A stretch of DNA of 64,000 bases from Thozetella sp. PMI_491 (taxonomy: Eukaryota > Ascomycota > Sordariomycetes > Chaetosphaeriales > Chaetosphaeriaceae): the NCBI GenBank assembly GCA_021432635.1, contig MU270089.1:133826-197825 (forward strand), read 5' to 3'. Each line of letters starts with the position of its first letter. The stretch's first letter is position 1. Position numbers and translations under genes: made by a program. The notes under the pieces were generated by a model. It saw only the letters and a program-made list of their open reading frames with translations. It ran no database searches and was not told the origin of the DNA. This document shows positions 22,364-33,919 of this stretch, in pieces.

Positions 22364-23665
22364 TCACGCCTTGTACGAATTGCTGGGAAACTTGAAGATC
22401 ACCTTAGTCTCGAGGTGATCGCTGAACCTCCGGTAACCCTCCGGTGCTTGGGTGATGTCCAGCACTAGGGACACGATGAAGCCGGGCCGCGCGCGACCGC
22501 TGTTGACCAGCTCGATGATGGACGGCGCAATGTCCTCAAAAATTGGCACGCCCGCCCGCATGCTGAGCTCTTTGGCCCAGAAGGTGGTGATGGGGAAGTC
22601 GATGGTCGGGGATATGGTATCGGCTCGCGGTGCGCCGGGACTGTTGGACTCGGCCTCGTAGACGCCGATCAACCCAAAGCCTCCGTAGGCTGAAAGCACC
22701 TTGACGCCCTCGCTGATGACGAAGTTCTCCTGCGGCTTCAGTTCCTGATTGAGACACTCCATACCAATGCAGTCACACGCCCGCTGAACGCCCTTGGGCT
22801 CCAGGGCCAGGATCTGAGCGGCGGGTCCGTCGCCCTTGGTAAAGTCAATGGGGATCGCACCAATCGACTTAGCCTTCTCCAATCGGGCGGGGACCGAGTC
22901 GACAGAGTACACCTTGGAGGCGCCACGCAGCAGCGCTGCGTAGGCGCACAATAGGCCGACAGGCCCGGCGCCGAACACGACAACCGAGTCGCCGGGCTGG
23001 AAGCCCGAGAAGTCGAGGCAAGCCCAGCCCGTGGTGAAGATATCACCGATGAAGAGGTACTCATTGTCAGGGATGCCGCTGTCAGCCTCGGACGGCACCA
23101 CGGCGAGCGTGTTGCTGTTCTCGGCGAACGGCACTCGCACGAATTCGGCTTGGCATCCGCCCAGATTGCCAAAGTCTTTGCCGAAGCCGAAGTACACGGC
23201 GGGGGCCGTGATGCTCTGACCAGGCTCCCCGGGTCCGGTGCCGGGCGCACCAGAGATGATTACACGGTCGCCCACCTTCAGCGTGCTGATAGCGTCGCCA
23301 ATCTCGGTGATGATGCCGATGGCCTCGTGGCCTAGCGGATAAGGAATCTCAGCGCTTCCGAAGACGCCGTGGTAGACGTGCAGATCGGAGCCACAGACTA
23401 TCCACATCCAGAGTCAGTAATTACTTCAAGGGGAGCCGAGGTATGTCGGTATATATAAAATTGAACACCAATATTTTGGAACTGTCCATTTGTAGACCAA
23501 GTACGAAGCTGAAAAGGGAATTTTGACGTGGGAATACCTACTGGCTGCGGTGGTGATCGCGACGATCACGTCTGTCGGATCGATGATCTTGGGTTTCGGT
23601 GTGAGGTGCACGGCCACCTCGAAGGGCTTGCCTTCCCAAAATACCGAATGCATTTGATCAGACAT
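22364..23665 (-). CDS. Zinc-type alcohol dehydrogenase (MDR family, formaldehyde-dehydrogenase-like)
   Basis: NAD(P)-dependent alcohol/aldehyde oxidoreductase. Exons 23665-23542 and 23397-22364 give 385 residues; the junction restores AAICGSDLH. Catalytic zinc ligands visible are Cys43 (ICGSDLHVYHG) and His65-Glu66 (PLGHEAIG). The Rossmann motif is VVVFGAGPVGLL, followed by KVYSVDSVPARLEKA, where the acidic residue after the beta strand suggests NAD use. The segment that normally holds four structural-zinc cysteines is replaced by a Gly/Pro-rich stretch (APGTGPGEPGQS), so the structural zinc is probably absent. Length is normal for the group. A second start at Met5 is possible. It lies head-to-tail with the O-methyltransferase 1.3 kb upstream on the same strand. 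Confidence 0.9.
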
Positions 23666-24935
23666 GATTTTGCTTGTTTGAAGCGTTTCTTGGGTAAAAT
23701 CAGGTGATCGGTGGGGTATAACCAGTAGATTCAGACTGTTCTACTTCTACTCAACTCTGATTTTTGCCTACGGGAATAGGTTCGAATATATACACAATCC
23801 TGATCACAACCTTGAACATGCACGTCGTTGTTATTTCCACGGCGTGTGACTCGCGATGTCCGGTGGAGAGCGGTCTAGGGAGCAACGGGATAGTCGTGGT
23901 CGTTGAAAAGGGAAACTAGGCAGTTTCTCCCTTAGCTCTGACCATCTGAACTTGATCTACATTGTGCACAATCTCAGTCATCCTTGTGCTGTCAGCCAAC
24001 CGGACGCGGCCCGGGGGGTAGTTGGTCGAAAGTTGCAAACAAAGATGGGCTTACCTACAGTCTCAGCAAGTCACGCACCCGCACCATTCGAGTTAGGTTG
24101 GCGACAAACCATGCCCATCAGGTCGGCGATGAGCCGAGCAGACTGACTCTCGTGGGCTAACCTAAGTCATATGAGTTGGCTTACTCTCACCGTTCAGTAT
24201 TCCGGCTGATGCCAAAATATATATCGCGGGCACGAGGAGAGAAGAGACAGCGAGGCTATGGAAGGTCCACGGAGAGCTAAGCTGTTCTGGCGTCCTAGCA
24301 ACGATGACATGACGCAACATAGCCTCAATAAATGACGAAAATCGGCTTGCCCCCGGCCATGTTGAGAAATCCGGGTTTTCGCGGGCTAAGCGGCAACTCG
24401 ATTGGGTCAACCACGTGAAGTGGCCTCACCGGTTTGCTGATTTCAGCAGGTTTACGAAAACGGGAACTTCACTAATCCGGTCACTTCATAGCTAAAGCTT
24501 TACAAATTTGTTGTGCGAGACTAGCGTCTTTCTAAATTTACCAGGTCTCTTAATCATTCTGCAGAGTAGTACGAAATATCCATTCTACTATCAAATGGAA
24601 GCACAGAGTGAGTGGAATGGGCAAATCATGTGGCAGCATTAAGCTGCATGCCCGTCGACAAAAACTTGGCTTTCGAGTGGCCAAGTGTCGTTCGGATGTG
24701 ATAGGCCCAGGCCACGCTGTGTAGCAACTGCATCTGTGCATGAGATAGCTTCTTCAAAATCTTCGTATTCCGTGCGAGGAAGGCTCGACAACTACTAGCT
24801 GGGAAATAATTTTTTTTTTCCCAACAGAGGGAACACTGCGTGCAACGGCTAGATTGGGGTTGGCTCTTCGATCTGGAGCCGCAGGGTAACTGCGCGTACC
24901 AATTCCCATGGCATCCGATCTGAACAAAATACCGC
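23666..24935. other. Intergenic, promoter of the dehydrogenase and 3' flank of the methyltransferase
   Basis: No motif-bearing frame. A TATATA word at about 23787-23792 lies upstream of the minus-strand dehydrogenase start. Confidence 0.35.
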
Positions 24936-26300
24936 TCAGACAAACCAGATCTCAATAATACTCACAGACTCGCCCTTCGGAGGGGCAATAATGTTCGTAA
25001 TCCCAAGCTTCCCGTCGCTCGCGACCTTGACGAGTTGCTCCCACATCTCTACGGTGCGCTCCTGCGCATTGAGCTGGGCCAACATGCTGATGTCAAAGCT
25101 CCGCAGTATCTCCTCCTGACATCTAGGGATGACACCCGCTGGCGGCATCGTTGCATCCGCGATGATAAGCTTGCTCTGCGGCCCCATTGCGTCGACGACG
25201 TTCTTTAAAATCTTCTGCGCATATGCATCCGACCAGTCATGTAGAATGTAGCGCATGAAATACGCTGCCGCGGCCCGGGCCTCTTCGGGATGGGGCTGGA
25301 AGAAGTCATGAACGACGAACTTGACCCTGTCTGCGACGGCCTTGGGGGACGCGGCGATCAGCGTGTTGGCTCCTTCGGCCATTGGCGGCTGGTCCTCGAT
25401 GATGAACTCCAGATCTGGGAACTTTTCGGCGACGGCTAGCGAGATGTGGCCCACGGCACCGCCGACGTCCACGACTTTGGACCCCTTCGGCAGCGCCGCC
25501 CAGTCGTAGCAGTCGCGGATGTGCGCGCTGCCGTCGCCGTGGCTCCAGCTGCTCATAGCCATACCAAACCGCTGCATCGTCTCCGGGTGTTTCATCTTGC
25601 GCTCAAAGAAACTGCTGCCAAAGGCGAGAGTGAAGGGACTCTCGTTGGGCTCGCCGCTGTAGGGAAACTTCTCTAGCGCCTCCACCATCTTGGCGGACGC
25701 AGGGAAGGCCTCCTCCGACATGTGGGCGACGAGTGCCTGCATCTGGGGGTCTTGGCCGAGTAGAGCCGATGTTGCCGTGTGCGAGACATGGCCGGGGGTA
25801 GCCTCGACAAAGATGTGATTAACAGCTGCCCGTCGCATAATTCGAGCCACGTTCAGCTCGCTGAGACCGGTAGCTTTCGCAAGTTCCGAAAACGAGATCG
25901 AGCCGTCGGCTGGAACTGCCTCAGCGATCTTGAAGTGCGAGATGGCATGCAGGCTTGCCGCCATGGTATGGTCCTGTGGAAGTAGTTAGCCTAGTTCTGT
26001 TGATCGGAAGGGTGGGAAATTTCGACAAGTTCATGGGAATCTGACCGTCATGATGGTCCATTTTAGCTGATCTGCTGGATACGCGACAAGGTTCTGGAGG
26101 TCCTTAGTCGCATCGATCAGGGCGTGCCGAATCGCGTGGATCTCGCTGTGCTCTGGGCCGACGGGGAACGCCTTGGGCCCGCTAGCTTCGAAGGACGGCT
26201 GAGGAAGCTTCTCACTTGACAAGAAATCTTCCAGAGCCTGTGCCTTGGCGAGAATAGTCTGGGCAAGCTGCGTCAAAGACGCAGCCGCAGAGGCCGCCAT
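24936..26300 (-). CDS. SAM-dependent O-methyltransferase (COMT/AflO-type)
   Basis: Transfers a methyl group from SAM to a hydroxyl of a small aromatic or polyketide-like acceptor. Exons 26300-26046 and 25973-24936 encode 430 residues. The intron has a GTCAGA donor and a CACAG acceptor. The N-terminal third holds a winged-helix dimerisation domain (FSELAKATGLSELNVARIMR). The SAM-binding loop is VVDVGGAVGH (about 252-261), followed by acidic IIEDQPP. The catalytic base is His310 in MRYILHDWSDAYAQ, with the expected downstream DATMPPAG segment. Length and domain order fit fungal secondary-metabolism O-methyltransferases. The neighbours on the same strand, a dehydrogenase and a GMC oxidoreductase, suggest a shared small-molecule pathway. 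The acceptor cannot be told from sequence. Confidence 0.92.
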
Positions 26301-27571
26301 TCTTTCGTTGTAATGGAAGGATCAGCACTCCTCTACCGCTAATGGGAGAATTGGATGTGCTGTAGACAAGATATACGCCTGGCTAACTATCTGATGACCT
26401 AAAATGAGGTTGGAATACGTGCCGTAAGATGAACTATTATATATATACCCTAAGGCCTATGATCAATGCGCGTATATGCTCCCCGGGATGGTATCCCAAG
26501 CGGCCAAAGCATGTCGAGGGGTGCCAGCGGAGCTAGGACTAAGCCTGCTTCTGCATGCGCATCCATCATGCCACGATAATCCTAGGTGGCCCACAGACCA
26601 GGCTACGAGAGGCGAGCTTCCTGCGGGGTCTACTGAACGAAGCCACCAATGGAATAGTCCTTTCGCCTTACCTCCAGCGCGCCATCCCAGCAGGCGACAA
26701 ACAACATCCTCAGCTCTCAGCGTTGGTTGGTAACGCTTACCTGTTCAGGCAAAAGTTCTGCACCGCAACTGAAAGCCGTTTTGGGAGAGCATGCATGGAT
26801 AGTTCGAACGTGTGCATCCCAGGCCCAATTCCGAGGCCAATAGAAGGGTATTTACTGGGCAACTCCGGGAAAACTGCCTATGTTCCGGATGGCCCCTCAC
26901 GGCTGAGCCCAGTCGATCCCTGCGATTATCTAGCCTGGGGAGGATGATCCATCTACGGTTAGGCAGCAGGATCTAAGGCACAAGAGAGTGTAACCTCCGA
27001 CCATCGTCGGAGGCTCCGCTCTAGGGCTAGCGTTTTCAGGTCCTATCTCACCGCGCCTGTTTCGATGCAAGAGCTTCTTTGGTTCATACCCAAACGTGGC
27101 ACAGCTCGAAGTGTGCCCACTGTGTTTGCCCGCCACGGTAAAGCAGGCTCGAGAATGGAACAAAAGGGTGCAGCTCGAACTACCCTGTTCTAACAACCCC
27201 CTTAACTATTTCAGTCCATGATAACTGCCACTAACTACGAAAATAGGATAAGGATGCAGTCGAGTCAATAGGCTTGAAGAGAGTTGGGCTATTTAGTTAG
27301 CTCATGACCTCGTTGACAACCTCTGTCGAGCATCCGGGCGCGCAATGCCGTATCAATGGACCATCCAGGCCGCAGCCTCGAGAGAGCGCATCCTGATAAC
27401 AGATGTCCCGGAAATAAAGGTAACATAATAGAGAATCATAGGCATTGGATTCGACCGCGTGTCTTGGCTATAACTATAGATGAAATGGCGTAGAGCGTCT
27501 TAGTGTCGATCAAAATCCACCCCATGCTACTACAATGGTCAGGGCGAACAACGACATATATGCGGGACACG
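26301..27571. other. Intergenic, promoter of the methyltransferase
   Basis: Open frames at 26476-26947 (plus) lack motifs. The region contains a TATA-rich box and the 3' flank of the GMC gene. Confidence 0.35.
26433..26448 (-). promoter_or_regulatory. Candidate TATA box of the O-methyltransferase gene
   Basis: The run CTATTATATATATACC lies 133-148 bases upstream of the methyltransferase start codon on the minus strand and is the only strong TATA-like word there. Position is a little far for a short leader, so this is tentative. Confidence 0.3.
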
Positions 27572-29560
27572 TCAGCTTCTACCCCCAAGGTCTTGTAAGA
27601 TCATGTGCGCAGCCTTCTCCGCAATGGCATACACGGTTGCCTGCAAGTGCGCGCTAATCTGGAGCGGCATCACGCTAGCATCGACAACGCGGAGCCGCCG
27701 GACGCCGTACACGCGCAGCCTCTCGTCCACCACACCGGCGCGCGGGCCAGCGCGGCCGCCCATGGAGCATGTCCCAACGGGATGCCAGTCCGTTACCATG
27801 GTCTTCTTGATCCACTCACGCCGGCCGTCGTCGCTCTGGAGGTCGGAAGCCGAGGGGAACACCCTTGCCCGGACAATGCTGGCAAGTGGTTCTGTAGCGC
27901 AGATCTTCTCGGCGAAGCGGCTGCCCTCCACCGCAATCTCCAGGTCAATCTGGCCACGCCTGCCGGCGAAGTACTGCGGGTTGATGGCAAGTGCGCCAGC
28001 ACCACCACCAGCTCCTGGTTCGGTCGATGGGCGAATGTGAATGCTGCCCCTGGAGAAGGGAAATTGTATAATTTGCAACATGCTGGCATACTTCTTATTC
28101 TCGTCTGCATTCGGCTCAAAATATGGACTCCAGTTACCGAGATCAAAGATGTACTCGACATGGCCTAGTTGGTGACGCCGATCGGTGAACTTTCGGTTTA
28201 GTAGGGCCTCACGATCTGCAAAAGCCTCGTCCGCTGACGCTGTCGCGGTGGTAGATGACGAGAGAATTGCATCTAGTTTCTCGCCTGGAATGGCGTGGGA
28301 GGCGGGAACATACGACACTGAGACCGGAACGACTGTGAGCTGGCCGGACTTGCTCTTAGCATATTCCTCCTGCGCAGCTTCCAGGCCGTGTGCAGTCTTC
28401 AAGTCGTCAGGGTTCGGCAGGGATGAATCTACCTCGAAGACCATCGAGTTCGCTATGTGATATGAGACGTGGTGAGAGAATGCAAAAGGCTAGAGAGGGC
28501 TGGAACAACATACTGACATGGTCCTGTAGATGCTCGCCGACGTTCGGGTTGTCAACCTTGACAGGAATGCCGGCTGCCGAGAGCACCTCCGGATTGCCCA
28601 CGCCGGAAAGTTCTAGAATCTGTGGTGACTGGACCGACCCAGCAGAAAGAATCACCTCACGGGAGGCAAAGGCTGAAAACTCAATCCCGTTGTGTGCGAA
28701 CCGAGCGCCTTTTGCCTCCCAGCCAGCACCGCCTTCTCCTTCCACCAAGAGAATCTCGCGGACCTCCGCCTCGGGAAGCACAACAAGATTCTGTCGGAGA
28801 GCGTTAGGCTGGTAGTAAGCGGTAGCTGCATATGACCTAGTCGCGGACTGCGGATCTAGAGAGCAAAGGCTTGTCCAGCACCCTGTGTTAGTTCCTGTTA
28901 AATGGCTCTTGTTGGGCTCGACGCCCAAGGCGTTCATCGTTTGGTGCCAAAGTCCGTGGGAGGCCGTGTACTCCTTGGGGTAGGAGACCTGCACCGGGCC
29001 GGTGGCACCCAGCGCGTCGCCGTGCCAACCTACTCGCGCAGCTATCTGTGTATCCAAGGTGGGGGGGTGGAAGGTTTCACTCTTTTTGAAGAACTGCCTG
29101 TGTTTCCGTCGTTTGTGTCAGCAGCTGGGGAGCAGAACTAGGAAGGAGACGGAGAGCAAACGAACAAGAGATCCTCCCAGCCCCAGCCCGTGTTCCCCAG
29201 CTCCGCCCAGTCATCGTAGTCAAGCCTACTTGCACGGTTCCACGTCATGTAGTTGAGTGCGCTGGAGCCGCCAAGGACCTTGCCACGGGCCCACGGGATC
29301 GCGCGGCCGCCCAGGCCGGGCTGCACGGTCGTCTCGAACTTCCAGTCCAGTCCAGTATCCAGAGCGCTGCCGGCGAGCCCGGGCATGTCGACGACGCGGT
29401 CCCCGAGAGCCGGTGATCCAGCCTCGAGGACACCGACGCGGAGGTGCGGGTCCTCCGAGAGCCGTGCGGCGACCGCGAGCCCGGCGGTGCCGCCTCCAAT
29501 GACGAGAAAATCGAAGGGTGTTCGCGCAAACGCTTCGGCTGCAGCGCGTGACTCCTCCAT
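27572..29560 (-). CDS. GMC-family FAD oxidoreductase (glucose/choline/aryl-alcohol oxidase type)
   Basis: FAD-dependent oxidase or dehydrogenase of alcohols. Exons 29560-29166, 29097-28514 and 28452-27572 encode 619 residues with phase-consistent junctions (DLLQFFKKSE and QDHVTNSMVF). The FAD-binding motif is VIGGGTAGLAVAARLSE (GGGTAG at 22-27), with the acidic ribose ligand in VGVLEAG. The GMC signature 1 region is GKVLGGSSALNYMTWNR. Signature 2 is AGSVQSPQILELSGVGNP. The active-site pair is His about 550 (DWHPVGTCSMGG) and His about 595 (LQISAHLQATVYAIAEKAA). No signal peptide, so cytosolic or peroxisomal unlike secreted aryl-alcohol oxidases; the last residues GRS are not a clear PTS1. Neighbourhood suggests a tailoring step with the adjacent methyltransferase and dehydrogenase. 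Confidence 0.93.
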
Positions 29561-29935
29561 TGTCTGGCCCGCAGATTTCGGCCTGGTCTCGATCTGATTG
29601 ATAGCGAGTTAAAGACCCCGCCGAGGGCAAGTTGGGAAGATGGAGGGGTTCACTACGTTTGCAAGGCCTCTACCTTCCCCCACCTGCACGGCTCTGAGGT
29701 ACTTATGTCAGCACCTAGCTGCGCTACAGGAAAAGGGGCGCTGCTTCGCAGAATTAAGTCAAGTTGGACCTAGACCTGCCTAGAATGGATCATCCTGGCA
29801 GGGTGTCAAAAACTGGACCTGCCGCCCTACCCGAGATCAGAATCGGCAGTAAGTACGCCCTTACAGTAAGTATTATAAATAATAATATCTATTTTTAACA
29901 CTTTATTTATTATTAAGGCTACCTTTATATGTATA
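29561..29935. other. Promoter region of the GMC gene up to the foldback element
   Basis: No gene. The last 60 bases before the element are AT-rich. Confidence 0.4.
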
Positions 29936-30059
29936 ACGTACTTCATAAGCGAGCGTCCTACATAAGCAAGCGCCCCGGGCCATATAACCTTTAGAAAAGT
30001 CTAGTTTATATATGGGCCGGTGCGCTCGCTTGTATAGGGCGCTCGCTTATGAAGTACGT
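29936..30059. mobile_element. 124-bp foldback MITE with TA target duplication
   Basis: The element begins ACGTACTTCATAAGCGAGCG and ends with its perfect reverse complement. It is flanked by TA on both sides (29934-29935 and 30060-30061). Nearly the whole element folds: arms of about 50 bases enclose a short AT-rich centre. Within each arm a CATAAGCRAGCG-like word occurs twice, as expected for transposase binding sites. TA duplication suggests mobilisation by a Tc1/mariner-type transposase. It lies about 375 bases upstream of the GMC start codon. Confidence 0.75.
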
Positions 30060-32343
30060 TATCTTACAGTAGCCTTCTTGATATTCATAGCATCTAAGAC
30101 CTTCCTCCAATACGTAGGGCAGTTGGCCCTGCAGTCCTGGCTATTCGAGACCCTTTCGGAGGCTAAGATCCATCATCAGGGGATCAACATCACCAGCCTT
30201 GATATCCCTACGGCGAACCAACTTGATGCACTCTTTTGATTTTAATACGAGGATTCACTTATGATCAGAGCTTGGGGGGGCCTTTATTACCTTCGTTTTT
30301 GCCTACTCCCCACCGTACCACTTGACTTGCGTCGTTTCAGTGGCCTTGCCTCGTGACCTGCGATGCCTTTGGCAATGGTCCCACGCTACGGCTACTAGAC
30401 TAGAGGGATCCTAATCAGTCCACCTCCCGTGATTCCCCTCCCCTTAAGTTAGAGGTAAATGTTCTGATAAATAGCTATACGGTGTCGTCTCTCCCCTAGC
30501 TAAGGTTTGAAAGTTTCCCTTTACTATGAGACATATTTTGCGGCCGCTAGGGCTGTTATCATTTGCATCATCTCACAGTCATTTTATTAAATATTGCTAT
30601 TATTTTATACAAGATAAATATTTTCAACAGGCCTCCGAGCGAGTGTTTTCACACATTTATTTGTAAAATGCCTGTCAAATTAAAGAATCATTAATGCTTA
30701 TCCACGTAGTGCCCAACAAACCCCAAATGAAATGACTAACTACAGGTAATTTCTTAGCTAGATATCGTATTTCGCATCTTAAGAACGGTTTTACCGCGCT
30801 AAGATAGATCAGCGTGACGGGGGGTTTTCCTAATTATTATTCTATTGCATAGCGGTGGCTAGAGTAGAATGCAGTGTCAACGCATATCACGTTTTTTTCC
30901 TGCAACCTGTGCATGCAGGTTGTATGCCCGTTGTTGACGGGGTATACTAAAAGATCCACACTACGTTAGACTCTCTATTTACGGTGACTAGTGGGGCTGT
31001 GGGTGGGTGTTAATGCATCAAGGGCCATGCAATGGAGGTATACTAGGAAGTCAACACTGTGATAATTATTTATTAGTTCTTGCACAGTCTCTACATCGTT
31101 GCACAATCCAAAAACCGCCTATACAAGGAGAAAAGGAGTATCCTATGGGTCTGATTCTGAAGAACGTCGACATATCGCCCCTAATACTGATGACAGTCGC
31201 GCTGCTTAGCCGCCTGCTGTCGCGAGTACCAAGGAGCCGGCGCACCCTGCTGCACCCGGCGCATCTCCGCTCCGTACAGCTGCTCGTTACACTTGAAAGT
31301 TGTGCTATCCGCCAAACAGCTCCGGACAGCTAGATAACCCCTATTTAAATAATAGTACTTATATCTAGACTTTCACCCCTCGCTCCATCTCGACAGTACA
31401 ATATAACAAATAATTACTGTCGCTATGATATAGCTTTTCATGCAACCTAGATATATGCAGCCCTGCTTGCTGAGACAGGCAATAAGCCCTACTATTAAAG
31501 TCAATTATTTCTTGTGCGGCAATAGAATGCATGGCTAATCATGCTGTGTCTGCTTTATTGTTATGCGGGCGGCGATGTCTACGGCGAGGAAGGTGGAATG
31601 GCTTTCCGTTATAGAAACTAGGAGGTGTGCAGTAGTAATAGCATTCTTGGAGCGCTCTTCAAGATGCAAGATTTGGAGGTAGGGAAAATAAGCCGTGGCT
31701 TAGGGCCTCAGGGGAATCTTGATCCGCACCTCAATGGTTAAAGGTAATATCCAGTTCGGCGGGTACGGCACACTGGTCAATGAGCTCTTGAACTGCCGCG
31801 AATCTATGATTGCGCCTCCACTTCACTATACCCTTTGCAAACCAGATATATCGCCAGCATTTGGCGTGCATCAATGTCGGTAGGTTCGCTAACGGCGCCT
31901 AATGTGACGCCTCGAGAAGCTGTCTTACCCCCTTTCAGGTACCGTGACTAGTAGGGCTGAATAAGTGGCGAAGGCACCAGTTTCAGAGTTTCGAGAGATA
32001 TCCATTTCACGCAAGCGTATTGGACGCCACCTGGATGTACTATAGCATACGCTTGATATACGGCCATGGGCCATCATAAAAGAGACATGTAACTCGCAGG
32101 AGTTTAAGTAGATAAGGTCCTCGAACACACACGTTTATAAATAGATATAAGCTGGCCCTCTTCTGGCTCAGGAGCAAAAGAAGATCGGTGTCCCCCCTTT
32201 TATCCCGGGTTGATACTTTAGTTCAAATTCCGATGTGCATCATCTAACATTAGATCGGCATTTCGACCCTAGGTTGGCGATGCTGCTACCAGACGGCCTA
32301 AAGAAAATCTACAGCGAGACTAAGCGACGTAATTTAAGCGATC
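30060..32343. other. Gene-poor, partly AT-rich region
   Basis: About 2.3 kb without a supported gene. An imperfect hairpin centred on 30912 has arms CAACCTG/CAGGTTG. The word GTGACTAGTRGGGCTG occurs at about 30982-30999 and 31944-31961, perhaps the trace of an old duplication. Composition suggests mutated repeats. Confidence 0.4.
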
Positions 32344-32922
32344 ATGGATCCAAAATCGATACGTGCAACACAAGGGCCGTGGACTCGGGGCAAAGATGAG
32401 AAACGAGGAGACAACGAGAGCCACGGCGGCGCCGGCGGTCGCGGATTGGGGATTGTCAGGGGGGAAGCAGGCTGTGGCGAGAACGGCAAGTTCGAGGGCC
32501 TTACACCAACAGGCGGCAACGGCACAGGAGGACTCGGGAGCGGACTAGAAGCTGTCGGTGGGTACGGAGTCGGTGGGCGCGGCATAGGGCGAGGTGCCCG
32601 TGGTGGACTGGGACAGGGGGGGAGGGCAATCGGACAGAAGTGCCAGGGCGGGCCCGGCATAGGCGGCTTTGCCGTTGGCTTCAATTGCCAGGGGGGCCAA
32701 GGCCAAGGTGGGCATGCGAGCGGGGAGGACGCTGAGGGCGGGATTGGGGTAGGGGGAATGAGCACCGTCAAAAGCGGCGATGGAGTGGGCGGGGCTGCAG
32801 AGGGGAGAAGAGCCAGAGGCGGAGCGGGATACGGGGGGACGGCGGGATCCAAGATCGATAATCCTTGGGGAGAATGGATCATAAAGGTGTGGGCGTCCGT
32901 CACGAACAGACCGAGTACCTAG
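32344..32922 (+). CDS. Glycine-rich pentad-repeat protein with amphipathic C-terminus
   Basis: Single-exon frame of 192 residues. After a charged N-terminus (about 1-26), residues 28-167 consist of GG-x-G/A-x pentads, for example GGYGVGGRGIGRGARGGLGQ and GGQGQGGHASGEDAEGGIGV. The last 25 residues change character: KIDNPWGEWIIKVWASVT could form an amphipathic or membrane-binding helix. No signal peptide and no known domain. The antisense strand is also open (Pro-rich) purely because GG codons read as Pro in reverse. The same Gly-rich design recurs in three neighbouring genes up to 38.2 kb, which argues that the frame is real. An upstream or downstream exon cannot be excluded. Function unknown; a self-assembling or signalling tract is inference. 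Confidence 0.6.
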   Translation: MDPKSIRATQGPWTRGKDEKRGDNESHGGAGGRGLGIVRGEAGCGENGKFEGLTPTGGNGTGGLGSGLEAVGGYGVGGRGIGRGARGGLGQGGRAIGQKCQGGPGIGGFAVGFNCQGGQGQGGHASGEDAEGGIGVGGMSTVKSGDGVGGAAEGRRARGGAGYGGTAGSKIDNPWGEWIIKVWASVTNRPST

Positions 32923-33245
32923 TGAAGCTTAGGACTGTCCTCTGATATCCTCACTCTGAGTGAAGGAGCTGCCGGTGACTCCTCTATAACATGTGTGGCG
33001 GTGTGGCATATGCAGGCAGCAGGGGTTACTCGTGTTCATTTATCACAAGTGCTGATCGGACTCGCACGTGCCTGCGGGCTGCCTAGAGAACTACTTGATG
33101 CCGGCGTGATGGTAAGGGGACAGGGAGGGGGGCGGTGGACGCAGCCCGCCAACCCCGCCTGACAAGACCAAGATGAGGAGCTCGGTCCTCCCACGAGGTC
33201 GCCCGATTAAAAAATTGGCCATTCCACATAAGGAGCATGGCGAGG
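32923..33245. other. Intergenic between convergent Gly-rich genes
   Basis: Only shadow frames of the neighbouring gene; nothing else seen. Confidence 0.4.
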
Positions 33246-33919
33246 TCACATACAGCGACAACACGATCTGCCGCGGTCATCCTTGAGGGATACAGTGCCT
33301 GCGTGACCCGCACCACCCACGACCCCCGTCCCTTCAGCCTCGCCTCCCTGGCCATCGCCCGCGACATACTGACGTTGGCCAAGCATGCCAATCTTTACCT
33401 CCCCCCCTTTGCCTGTGCCCCCCATAGCTTTCCCCCATGATGCGTAGCCGCCAGACCCATAGCCACCAGCTGCCTGATCGGCTCGAGGGCCCTCCTGGTC
33501 ATGTTGGGGATTTGTATTGATTCCGTTCCAAGCTGACTGATTCATCTGCGATCCCGCATGCATGGCAGCCATTTTCTGGGCTGAAAGGACACTCATGTCT
33601 ATTTGATTCGTCGACGGTGCGGCAGCAGCCCCCGCTAGTCCCGCTCGTCCAGCTTCGCCGCTTTGCCCGGGCTGGCTAGTATATGAAACCATAGTCATAG
33701 ACTGAGAGGATGAGCCTTCACGGGGCCCATTGATTTGTACCTACAGAGAGTTAATGTGAAAGTAGGAGTGTTAGTCGTCGTCGCGCCAGGGATCGAAAGT
33801 CTTACCCATGGTTGAGTTGGCCACTCTACGGCGTCTATCCTGTCACGCTCCGAGATAGGGATCTCCGTGAAGCTCATGGCTGTTAACCTTGCAGACAAAG
33901 CGTTGGGGTCTCTCCTCAT
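33246..33919 (-). CDS. Second Gly-rich pentad-repeat protein, Cys-rich C-terminus
   Basis: Exons 33919-33806 and 33740-33246 encode 202 residues (donor GTAAGA, acceptor TGTAG, phase 0). The N-terminus (MRRDPNALSA, then TEIPISERDRIDAVEWPTQP) is polar and without a signal peptide. A Gln/Ser/Ala-rich middle is followed from about residue 125 by GG pentads (GGYGSGGYASWGKAMGGTGK, later GDGQGGEAEG and VVGGAGHAG). The protein ends RSCCRCM, a cysteine cluster that could be lipidated or bind metal; this is speculation. No known family. It lies convergent to the upstream Gly-rich gene and divergent from the hydrolase gene, with 832 bases between the start codons. It shares the tract type but no other similarity with its neighbours. 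Confidence 0.65.

Noticed and set aside
22364-29560. Patulin-like cluster suggested by dehydrogenase plus GMC oxidoreductase
   Set aside because: No 6-MSA synthase, P450 or other patulin genes are present, and an O-methyltransferase is not part of that pathway.
32334-32903. Proline-rich minus-strand frame of 189 residues
   Set aside because: It is the exact antisense of the Gly-pentad gene: GG codons read as Pro in reverse. The Gly design recurs in neighbours, the Pro design does not.
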